NCBI GenBank assembly: GCA_016882555.1
Contig: VGPQ01000039.1
Span: forward strand, 1 to 9,010
Direction: 5' to 3'
DNA from: Cyanobacteria bacterium M_surface_7_m2_040
GTDB taxonomy: Bacteria > Cyanobacteriota > Cyanobacteriia > PCC-6307 > Cyanobiaceae
Length of the DNA stretch: 9,010 nucleotides
The translations under genes were made by a program, and so were the position numbers. Positions 1 to 5,661 of the stretch are shown in pieces. The notes beneath the pieces were generated by a model that saw nothing but the letters and a program-made list of their open reading frames with translations, made no database searches and was not told where the DNA came from. Positions within the stretch are counted from its first letter, which is position 1, and each line of letters opens with the position of its first letter.

Positions 1-27
1 GATGGCGCCGTTGGGCCTCCCAATCCC

Positions 28-432
28 TTGCCAAGCACCCGACAGCCGTTGTGGTCTGCCTTCGGCATCACCGCTGCCCTGCTGGCCTGCGGCCTGGCCC
101 TGACCAACCCCACCCCGGCCGACTTCGAAGACTTCGCCGCCGTGCGCTTGGTGCACCTGGTCGACCAGGAGCTGTGCCACAAGCCAGCCCTGCCGATGCT
201 GCTGCAGATGGTGATTCCCAACTGCAGCGCCCTGGTGCAGGAGCAACGCCAGACCCTGGGCCGCCTGGCCCGCGAACACAGCCGCCGGCTCAATCTTGGT
301 CTGGCCAGTGTGTACAGCACCAACTTTGGCGGTCAGCAGCTGGTGCCCAACTGGCGTTTGCCCCGTTATGGCGTGACCACGCTAGCGTTGGCCGGGCACT
401 TTGTGGTGCTGCAGACCAGCACCACCCCCTGA
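28..432 (+). CDS. DUF4359-like small membrane-anchored protein, 5' end uncertain
   Basis: Predicted 134-residue protein of unknown function. Residues 1-7 include an Arg, residues about 8-25 form one hydrophobic segment (membrane anchor or uncleaved signal), and TNPTPADFEDFA follows. The rest is soluble-looking, with Cys50 and Cys66 and an S-V-Y-S-T-N-F stretch near residue 95. The TNP...F..FA pattern just after the hydrophobic segment and the SVYST region resemble the DUF4359 family of cyanobacterial proteins as I remember it, not as tested by search. The start is a TTG, the only start codon in this frame inside the window. The frame stays open to base 1, so the true start may lie upstream. 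It ends 3 nt before the amidohydrolase ATG, so the two are probably co-transcribed. Nothing in the sequence points to a biochemical role. Confidence 0.62.
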   Translation: MPSTRQPLWSAFGITAALLACGLALTNPTPADFEDFAAVRLVHLVDQELCHKPALPMLLQMVIPNCSALVQEQRQTLGRLAREHSRRLNLGLASVYSTNFGGQQLVPNWRLPRYGVTTLALAGHFVVLQTSTTP

Positions 433-435
433 CGG

Positions 436-1692
436 ATGCGCCTGCGCCTGCCCCGCTGCCTGGTCGACGCCAGCCGCATGGATCTACCCCCGGCCGACAG
501 CGATGGCTTGGTCGGGGTGCAGCTGACGCTTGACGGGTCGCGCGTGGCTTCGATCAACGCCGACCCGGGGCAGCCCCCCGGGAGTGGGCTGGCGCTGACG
601 GCCCTGGTGGAGCCCCACGCCCACCTCGACAAGACCTTCAGCCACGCCGCCTTTCCCAACCCCGAGGGCACGATGGCGGCGGCGCTGGCCGCCAACCTGC
701 GGGAGTTTGAGGTGCGCAGCGCCGAGCAGGTGCGCGAACGCAGCGAGCGGGCGCTGCAGCAGGCCTGGTGCTATGGAGTGCGGGCGATCCGCAGCCACAT
801 CGACAGCGGCGGTGGCGCCGCCAGCGAGGCCAGCTGGGAGGTGCTGCTCGAGCAGCAGCGGCGCTGGGCAGATCGGATCACGCTGCAGCTGGTGGCGCTG
901 GTGCCGCTTCGTTTCTGGTTGAACCCCGAAGCGGAGTCACTGGCCCGGCGGGTGGCGGCGGCCGGGGGACTGCTGGGCGGTGTGCTGGGGCCACCATTTG
1001 GCCATGCCGTGGAGGACGCCCGGGCCCTGCGGGCCCTGCTGCAGCACGCCGCCCGCCTGGGTTGCGGCGTCGATCTGCACGTCGACGAAGGCGACAGCGA
1101 GGCCGGGGCCGGGGTGGCCTTGATCGCCCGCGAGGTGCGAGCGATGCGCCCGGGGATCCCGCTCACCTGCAGCCATGCCAGCAGCATGGCGCTGTTGGCT
1201 CCAGGCCGGATCGCTCGGCTGGCCGATCAGATGGCCGCCGCTGGCCTGCAGGTGGTGGCCCTGCCGCGCACCAACCTCTGGTTGCTGGGTCGCCGCCACG
1301 GCCACACCCCCTGGTTGCGGGCCCAGGCGCCAATCAGGCCGCTGCAGGCAGCCGGCATCGAGGTCGCCGTCGGCGGCGACAACGTGCAGGACCCCTGGTA
1401 TCCCGGCGGCGACTACGACCCGATCGAGCTGCTGCGGTTGTGCTTCACCACCAGCCACCTCGATCCCTGGCAGCGGCAGGGCCTGGCACCGTTCACCAGT
1501 GCCGCCGCGCGGGTGATGGGCTTGCCCTGGGATGGGGTGCTCAGGCCCGGATGCCCCGCCGATCTGGTGGTGCTGGAGGCCAGCAGCTGGGGGGAGGTGC
1601 TGGCCCGTCCGCCGCGCCGGCGCGTGATGCGCCAAGGCGTCTGGATCGACACGGCCTGGAAGAACGGCCCAGCGGTGCCGCTGCCAAGCTGA
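436..1692 (+). CDS. Cytosine-deaminase-like (CodA/AtzC-type) metal-dependent amidohydrolase
   Basis: Predicted 418-residue cytosolic hydrolase of the amidohydrolase superfamily, cytosine deaminase branch, which removes amino or alkylamino groups from heterocycles using one bound metal. Visible active-site elements: H61-A-H63-L-D65-K66, H121-I-D, H215-V-D-E218, C-S-H247, and G-G-D315-N316 followed by DPWYP at 319-323. Spacing matches E. coli CodA closely (remembered ligands H61, H63, H214, H246, D313; catalytic E217). A C-terminal PGCPADLVVL stretch is the usual small beta domain. Two positions differ from CodA: the second Asp of its D-D pair is Asn316 here, and the substrate-binding Gln of CodA's FPQ appears to be Leu158. 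AtzC-type enzymes carry D-N, so the substrate is probably not plain cytosine. ATG 436 lies 3 nt after the preceding stop. The family is clear; the substrate is unknown. Confidence 0.9.
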   Translation: MRLRLPRCLVDASRMDLPPADSDGLVGVQLTLDGSRVASINADPGQPPGSGLALTALVEPHAHLDKTFSHAAFPNPEGTMAAALAANLREFEVRSAEQVRERSERALQQAWCYGVRAIRSHIDSGGGAASEASWEVLLEQQRRWADRITLQLVALVPLRFWLNPEAESLARRVAAAGGLLGGVLGPPFGHAVEDARALRALLQHAARLGCGVDLHVDEGDSEAGAGVALIAREVRAMRPGIPLTCSHASSMALLAPGRIARLADQMAAAGLQVVALPRTNLWLLGRRHGHTPWLRAQAPIRPLQAAGIEVAVGGDNVQDPWYPGGDYDPIELLRLCFTTSHLDPWQRQGLAPFTSAAARVMGLPWDGVLRPGCPADLVVLEASSWGEVLARPPRRRVMRQGVWIDTAWKNGPAVPLPS

Positions 1693-1711
1693 ACTCCCTT
1701 GTGCCGCCGCC

Positions 1712-3124
1712 GTGACGGTTCTGCCTGCCGCCCTGCCCGCTGGCCTGCCCGCCCCTCCGACAGCCGGAGCGATGCAGGCCCTGCGCAGCGAGCTGGCCCA
1801 GCAGCATTCGGCCCTGGGCCTGATCGGAGCCGAGAACCCCGCTGAACTGGCGCGCTGTTCCAGGGATTTCTTCGAGTACTCCCCGGTGCTGGTGCCGCTG
1901 CTGGAGGGTCGACTGGCCCAGCTGGTGGCCAGGCCCACCACAACGGCCGAGGTGATGGCGGTGGCGGGTGCCTGCGCTCGCCACGGCGTGCCGCTCACCT
2001 GCCGCGGAGCTGGCACCGGCAACTACGGCCAATGCGTGCCGCTCAGCGGTGGCGTCGTGCTGGATCTGAGCGCGCTCAACCGGCTGCGTCAGCTCGATCC
2101 CATCAGCGGCGTGATCGAGGTGGAAGCGGGCGCCCTGATGGGGGACCTGGAACGCGACCTGGCCCCCGCAGGCCGCGCCCTGCGGCTGATGCCCAGCACG
2201 GTGCGCAGCGCCACGATCGGTGGTTTCATCGCCGGAGGCAGCGGTGGCATCGGCTCGCTGCGCTGGGGCTTTCTGCGCGACCCCGGCAACCTGCTGGGGC
2301 TCGAGGTGGTGACCGTCGAACCCGAGCCGCGACTGCTGCGGCTGGATGCGGCGGGCAGCGAGGCGCTCAACCATGCCTACGGCAGCAATGGCATCCTCAC
2401 GGCCCTGCGGCTACCCAGTTGCGACGCGATCGACTGGGTGCAGATCGTTGTGGGCTTCGGCGACTGGGAGCAGGCATTGGCCGCAGCGCAACTGTTGCTG
2501 CGCAGCGCCCTGGAGCTCAACAGCCTCTGTGTGCTGGAGGATGAAGCGGCCGCGGCGATGCCCTGGCCGGCGGGCTGCAGCGACCCGGTTGGCGAACACC
2601 GGCTGCTGCTACTGGCGGCACCGGCGGCGCTCGAGACCCTGCCGGGCCTGATGCAATCCCTGGGCGGCCAGCTGCTCTGGCAGGAACCCCAGAGCACCAG
2701 CAAGGGCATTCCCCTGCGGGAGCTGGGCTGGAACCACACCACCCTGCACTGGCGCAGCCAGCAGAAACGCGAGACCTGGACCTACCTGCAACTGCTGCTG
2801 CCCCAGCCCGAGGGGCCCTGCCTGGCAGCGCTGCGCCACCGCTGGGGCGAGGCCCTCGTCTGGCACCTCGAGGGGGTGCGCAACCAGGGTGCGGGGCGGC
2901 TCGCGGCCCTGCCCCTGGTGCACTGGCAGGGCCGCGAGCAGCTCGAGCAGCTGATCGCCGATTGCCGCGAGCTGGGGGCATTCCTGTTCAACCCCCATGT
3001 GCTGAGCGTTGAAGACGGCGGCCTGGGCGTGGTCGATGCCGACCAGGTCGCAGCCAAAGCGGCCTACGACCCAGCGGGCCTGCTCAACCCCGGCAAACTG
3101 CGCGGCTGGCTGGAGCGGGGTTGA
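1712..3124 (+). CDS. FAD-binding oxidoreductase, GlcD / FAD-linked oxidase type
   Basis: Predicted 470-residue flavoprotein of the vanillyl-alcohol-oxidase/PCMH fold, which oxidises 2-hydroxy acids or related compounds. The N-terminal FAD-binding half shows RPTTTAEV at 74-81, R98-G-A-G-T-G-N-Y-G (pyrophosphate loop), VVLDLSALNRL at 115-125, and the Gly-rich TIGGFIAGGSGGIGS at 168-182. The C-terminal half has WNHTTLHW at 340-347 and ends with FNPHV (426-430), EDGGLG and DPAGLLNPGKL (453-463), the usual end of the FAD-oxidase C domain. The WNHTTLH and NPHV...EDGG signatures suggest a particular subfamily of unknown substrate rather than glycolate or D-lactate oxidase. The start is read as GTG 1712; ATG 1772 (residue 21) is an alternative and begins nearer the conserved part. 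It follows the amidohydrolase by 19 nt and is probably in the same operon. Confidence 0.88.
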   Translation: MTVLPAALPAGLPAPPTAGAMQALRSELAQQHSALGLIGAENPAELARCSRDFFEYSPVLVPLLEGRLAQLVARPTTTAEVMAVAGACARHGVPLTCRGAGTGNYGQCVPLSGGVVLDLSALNRLRQLDPISGVIEVEAGALMGDLERDLAPAGRALRLMPSTVRSATIGGFIAGGSGGIGSLRWGFLRDPGNLLGLEVVTVEPEPRLLRLDAAGSEALNHAYGSNGILTALRLPSCDAIDWVQIVVGFGDWEQALAAAQLLLRSALELNSLCVLEDEAAAAMPWPAGCSDPVGEHRLLLLAAPAALETLPGLMQSLGGQLLWQEPQSTSKGIPLRELGWNHTTLHWRSQQKRETWTYLQLLLPQPEGPCLAALRHRWGEALVWHLEGVRNQGAGRLAALPLVHWQGREQLEQLIADCRELGAFLFNPHVLSVEDGGLGVVDADQVAAKAAYDPAGLLNPGKLRGWLERG

Positions 3125-3134
3125 TCGGATCGGG

Positions 3135-3199
3135 CTTGATCACAGGGCTTGATAACCAAGCTTGATAACCAAGCTTGGTTATCAAGCTGGATCACAGAG
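3135..3199. repeat. Five-unit 13-bp tandem array with a 30-bp perfect palindrome
   Basis: Five consecutive 13-bp units can be read: cttgatcacaggg (3135-3147), cttgataaccaag twice (3148-3160 and 3161-3173), cttggttatcaag (3174-3186) and ctggatcacagag (3187-3199). The fourth unit is the exact reverse complement of units two and three, so 3159-3188 is a perfect 30-bp palindrome. The first and last units match each other at 11 of 13 positions. The array starts 10 nt after the oxidase stop. As RNA, the palindrome would form a long hairpin, but there is no T-run after it, so it is not a classical intrinsic terminator. It could be a processing or 3'-end stabilising element, a protein-binding site, or a remnant of a small mobile repeat. 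Confidence 0.88.
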
Positions 3200-3245
3200 T
3201 TCGCCCACGGGATCAGATCCAGAGATCCAGCCATCAAGAACTTGA
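3187..3245. repeat. Further nested inverted repeats before the peptide gene
   Basis: After the 13-bp array, three more short inverted repeats follow. ctggatc (3187-3193) pairs with gatccag (3224-3230); ggatc-a-gatcc occupies 3210-3220; and tcaag-aa-cttga occupies 3234-3245, running into the possible -35 box of the peptide gene. Each alone is short enough to be chance. Together with the array they make this 110-bp gap unusually rich in dyad symmetry. No gene is seen in 3125-3290. Confidence 0.5.
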
Positions 3246-3269
3246 CAAAAACAGGATGACAAATAGAGT
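3242..3269 (+). promoter_or_regulatory. Possible sigma70-type promoter of the Nif11-leader peptide gene
   Basis: A perfect TTGACA lies at 3242-3247. Sixteen nt later TAGAGT at 3264-3269 matches the -10 consensus at four of six positions. Transcription from here would start near 3276 and leave a leader of about 15 nt before ATG 3291. The surrounding DNA is A-rich. No clear Shine-Dalgarno sequence precedes the gene. The -35 match is good but the -10 is weak, so this is a candidate only. Confidence 0.33.
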
Positions 3270-3290
3270 CAGAAAAGCAATATGCAACCC

Positions 3291-3572
3291 ATGTCCGAAG
3301 AGCAACTCAAAGATTTCATCGAAAAAATTAAAGCCAATCCAGCGCTCAAAAATCTTGTCAATCAAGCCTCAAGTAATGAAGAGCTCGCCAACATTGCCGA
3401 AGCGGAAGGATGCCAACTCAATTCCGACGAGCTTCAGGCGCTTAGCTTGTCAGATGGAGAACTGGAAAGCGTTGTCGGTGGCAATGGCACCCGCAAACCT
3501 GGCTTCTGCAGAACAAACGTCGCCAGCTGGGAAGACAAAGATGCCGGCAAAGTCTGCGGTGGTGGTTGCTGA
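3291..3572 (+). CDS. Nif11-type leader RiPP precursor (prochlorosin-like lanthipeptide candidate)
   Basis: Predicted 93-residue precursor of a ribosomally made, modified peptide. Residues 1-64 form a Nif11-like leader: MSEEQLKDFIEKIKAN at the start, an acidic amphipathic middle (EELANIAEAEGCQLNSDELQ), then LSDGELESVVGG. Double Gly at 63-64 is the expected cleavage site for a C39-type protease/exporter. The 29-residue core has Cys73, Cys89 and Cys93 plus Thr67, Thr75 and Ser79, equal numbers of ring-forming Cys and dehydratable residues. It ends in CGGGC. This is the layout of prochlorosins, lanthipeptide precursors modified by ProcM in marine picocyanobacteria. ATG 3291 is chosen because related leaders begin MSEEQ; ATG 3282 would add MQP. 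No modification, protease or transport gene is nearby, and GC is far below the flanks. The lanthionine assignment is inferred; another Nif11-guided chemistry or a simple disulfide peptide is possible. Confidence 0.85.
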   Translation: MSEEQLKDFIEKIKANPALKNLVNQASSNEELANIAEAEGCQLNSDELQALSLSDGELESVVGGNGTRKPGFCRTNVASWEDKDAGKVCGGGC

Positions 3573-3591
3573 AATGGCGCCATGAGCCATT
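3573..3591 (+). repeat. Small hairpin directly after the RiPP precursor stop
   Basis: Immediately after the TGA, aatggc (3573-3578) and gccatt (3586-3591) form a 6-bp stem around a 7-nt loop. There is no following T-run, so calling it an intrinsic terminator is not justified. It might mark the 3' end of the short transcript. The interval 3573-3806 between the convergent genes shows no convincing coding sequence on either strand. Confidence 0.35.
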
Positions 3592-3673
3592 GGCATTGCC
3601 CGACATTCAAGCTATAAGACCTGCGGCCAAATCCATAACGACTGCACGACAAGCTTTGAACTGAGCCTTGAAG

Positions 3674-3694
3674 TGCACTAGTTAATATAGTGCA
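3674..3694. repeat. 7-bp inverted repeat with 7-nt spacer (possible operator or hairpin)
   Basis: TGCACTA (3674-3680) and TAGTGCA (3688-3694) are exact reverse complements separated by the AT-rich gttaata. The centre-to-centre distance is 14 bp, longer than one helical turn. It lies between two convergent genes, where an operator would be unexpected. It may therefore be a hairpin at the end of a transcript, or reflect an undetected small transcript in this gap. Confidence 0.45.
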
Positions 3695-3760
3695 AACTCG
3701 CTGCTTGCACAAGAAAGAACGTGTTCCACATTGATGCCTGCAGCAAAAAACTGAGACATC

Positions 3761-3817
3761 AACATCAACTCAATAACCCAAACAATTCAACAACCCAAAC
3801 ATCAACTCAACAACCCA
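3761..3817. repeat. Three-unit A/C-rich tandem repeat overlapping a gene end
   Basis: Three related units run head to tail: aacatcaactcaataaccca (3761-3780), a shortened aacaattcaacaaccca (3781-3797) and aacatcaactcaacaaccca (3798-3817). The outer two differ at one position. The last unit covers the TGA stop (3807-3809 on the complement) and the final residues of the pentapeptide-repeat gene. This looks like local slippage duplication spreading outward from the gene end. No G residues occur in the + strand of the block. Confidence 0.72.
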
Positions 3818-4301
3818 GGCTGACGCGCGTGCTTACCCCGGTAAGCGGATGGGTGCCCTCGGCATCGCGGCAGAGCAGTCGCTGGTCGTTGCGATCAATC
3901 AGGGCATCGCTGAAGTCGGCATTGGTCACGGTGGCGCCGGCAAAGCTGCTGCCTGAGGCGATGGCTCCGGTGAGGTTGGCGCCCGAAAAATCGACCCCTG
4001 AAAAATCCACCTTGTCCATCAGCACCCCACTGAGATCGGCGCCTGAAAAGTCAGCCTCGGGGAACGCGGCCTGGGTGAGGATCGCGCCGTGCAGCTGGGC
4101 ACCGGAAAAATTGGCCTGGCGACCGGCCGCTCCCGCAAACGAGGTGTTGGCCAGATCCTGACCGTGAAAATCGGCGCCGTTCTGGTTGGTGAGGGTGTAG
4201 TCGACCCCGGAGAACTCCGCCAGCACCGCCTGGGGAGTGAACACCAGCATCGCCAGCATCGCCAGCAACACGACCAGGGCCCGCACCTTGTGCTGTGCCA
4301 T
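3807..4301 (-). CDS. Exported pentapeptide-repeat protein, probably thylakoid-lumenal or periplasmic
   Basis: Predicted 164-residue protein. Residues 1-28 are a classical signal peptide: H4-K5, a run of Leu/Val/Met/Ala, then AVLA with cleavage before Glu29. Residues about 40-135 are pentapeptide repeats of the A(D/N)(F/L)xx type (ADFHG, ANFSG, ADFSG, ADLSG, VDFSG, ANLTG, ADFSD), which fold into a right-handed quadrilateral beta helix. The tail carries Cys144 (DQRLLC) and the terminal Cys164 (SLGC), a pair that could form a disulfide in an oxidising compartment. The layout resembles the cyanobacterial and plant thylakoid-lumen pentapeptide proteins (TL15/TL17 type), whose function is not established. 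ATG 4301 is preferred. A TTG at 4358 in the same frame would overlap the folC stop and put 19 residues before the signal peptide. Last gene of the leftward run, 53 nt after folC. Confidence 0.88.
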   Translation of the reverse strand: MAQHKVRALVVLLAMLAMLVFTPQAVLAEFSGVDYTLTNQNGADFHGQDLANTSFAGAAGRQANFSGAQLHGAILTQAAFPEADFSGADLSGVLMDKVDFSGVDFSGANLTGAIASGSSFAGATVTNADFSDALIDRNDQRLLCRDAEGTHPLTGVSTRVSLGC

Positions 4302-4354
4302 CTGCAAGCCACCGCGATCACCCCTCCACTCTGACCCAGGCGGCGAGGTCTGGT

Positions 4355-5644
4355 TCAACGCTGGGCCAGCAGGGTGCCGATCAGGTATAGCGAGCCGGCC
4401 ACCACGAGCCGTTGAGAACCAGCCAAGGCCGCCGCCCGCAGGGCATCAGGCAGCGCTTCAGCCTCCTCAAGGGAGTCATTCCGCACCGCCGCCAGCGCAG
4501 CGCGGCTCCAACTGGCGTGGGCCGGCACCGGCACGATCCAGGCCCGGTCGCCCGGTGCCATCAGGGTCTGAAGGATCTCGGGGCCCTGTTTGTTGGCCAG
4601 CATGCCGATCACCCACAGGCGGGGGCCGGGGATGAGCCCGTGGTGCTCGGGATGGGCATCAAGTTCGGCCCGCAGCGCTGCGGCCGCCGGCGGATTGTGG
4701 GCCCCGTCGAGCAACAGCGGGATGCCATGCCAATCCAGCTGCTGCAAGCGCCCGGGCCAGCGGGCTGCGGCAAAGCCGCGCTGTACAGCGTCGGGGCCGA
4801 TCGGCCAGCCCTGCTCCGCCAAGGCCTGCACCATCCCCTGCGCGACTGCAGCATTGGTGGCCTGCACGGCGCCAGGGAGACCACAGGCCACCCAAGCTCC
4901 AGGCTCGCCCTGACCGCCAGGTTGAGACAGCGCGCCTGAGGTGCTCTGCTGAAGTTGCAGTTCACCGCTGGCGGCTCGGGCCAGTGGGGCAACCCAGCGC
5001 AGCGCGGCACCGGCCTCAGCCGCGCGGGCTTGGAGCACGGCAGCAACCTCGGGCGCCTGCGGGCCACTGATGGCCACACACCCCCGCTGCAGCACTCCGG
5101 CTTTCTCGGCCGCAATGCTGGCCAGGTCGGGGCCCAGAAACTCGCGGTGATCCAGACCCACCGAGGCCAGGCCGATCACGGCGCGATCGGGATGGCAGCT
5201 GGTGGCATCGAGCCGGCCGCCCAGCCCCACCTCGAGCACCACCAGGGGCAGCCCGGCCTCGGCAAAGGCCAGGAAGGCCGCTGCCGTCACCAGCTCAAAC
5301 GGGGTGAGGGCATGGCTCCGGGCCGCCGGGGCCGCCGTCTGCAGATGACGGCGCAGATCGGCTGGGGTGATGCAAGCGCTCCCCAGGCGAATGCGCTCGG
5401 TCCAGCTCACCAGGTGCGGCGAGGTGTAGAGCCCGGCCGGGATGCCGGCGGCGAGCAGGGCCTGGTGCACCAGGGTGCAGATCGACCCTTTGCCATTGGT
5501 GCCGGCCACCTGCACCGCGGCAAAACAGCGCTCAGGGTGGCCGAGATCGGCCAGGGCCGCCTGCAGGCGATCAAGGCCCAGATCAACGCCGCGACGGCTG
5601 AACGGCTCAAGCAGATCGGCAAAATTGTCGTGTGGGTGGCTCAA
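4355..5644 (-). CDS. folC: Bifunctional folylpolyglutamate / dihydrofolate synthase
   Basis: Predicted 429-residue cytosolic enzyme that adds glutamate to dihydropteroate and to reduced folates using ATP, the final steps of folate synthesis. Seen in order: RRGVDLGLDRLQ (18-28), P-loop GTNGKGS (48-54), YTSPHL (73-78) with ERIRLG, FELVTAAAF (116-124), EVGLGGRLDATS (138-149), GLDHREFLG...AAEKAGV (163-184; the Lys of AEKAG is at the position carbamylated in the family), WPGRLQ (296-301), LLDGAHNP (311-318) starting the C-terminal Mur-ligase-like domain, and VAGSLYLIG (415-423). Length is normal. The start is TTG 5644: an in-frame TGA lies only five codons upstream and no ATG or GTG is near, while the RRGVDLGL region must be included. 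It follows argD after 17 nt, so co-transcription is likely. Confidence 0.95.
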   Translation of the reverse strand: MSHPHDNFADLLEPFSRRGVDLGLDRLQAALADLGHPERCFAAVQVAGTNGKGSICTLVHQALLAAGIPAGLYTSPHLVSWTERIRLGSACITPADLRRHLQTAAPAARSHALTPFELVTAAAFLAFAEAGLPLVVLEVGLGGRLDATSCHPDRAVIGLASVGLDHREFLGPDLASIAAEKAGVLQRGCVAISGPQAPEVAAVLQARAAEAGAALRWVAPLARAASGELQLQQSTSGALSQPGGQGEPGAWVACGLPGAVQATNAAVAQGMVQALAEQGWPIGPDAVQRGFAAARWPGRLQQLDWHGIPLLLDGAHNPPAAAALRAELDAHPEHHGLIPGPRLWVIGMLANKQGPEILQTLMAPGDRAWIVPVPAHASWSRAALAAVRNDSLEEAEALPDALRAAALAGSQRLVVAGSLYLIGTLLAQR

Positions 5645-5661
5645 GGAGCAGCTGGATCAGC

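Noticed and set aside
3159..3188. Palindrome as a rho-independent terminator for the oxidase
   Set aside because: The stem is strong but no T-run follows (ggatcacag does), so a classical intrinsic terminator cannot be claimed.
3135..3230. CRISPR array
   Set aside because: The units are 13 bp and abut each other with no unique spacers, and no cas gene is present.
3175..3585. Longer plus-strand frame overlapping the RiPP gene in another phase
   Set aside because: Its composition is random-looking and it starts inside the 13-bp repeat array; the Nif11 frame explains the same DNA better.
3434..3712. Minus-strand frame opposite the RiPP precursor
   Set aside because: It has no recognisable domain and covers the antisense of a well-supported Nif11 leader and core.
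3831..3846. gcttac-cccg-gtaagc hairpin as terminator of the leftward operon
   Set aside because: It lies inside the coding end of the pentapeptide protein and has no T-run on the complement strand.
3721..4161. Plus-strand frame across the pentapeptide gene
   Set aside because: It has low-complexity Ser/Pro/Ala composition and lies opposite a clear signal-peptide and pentapeptide-repeat protein on the other strand.
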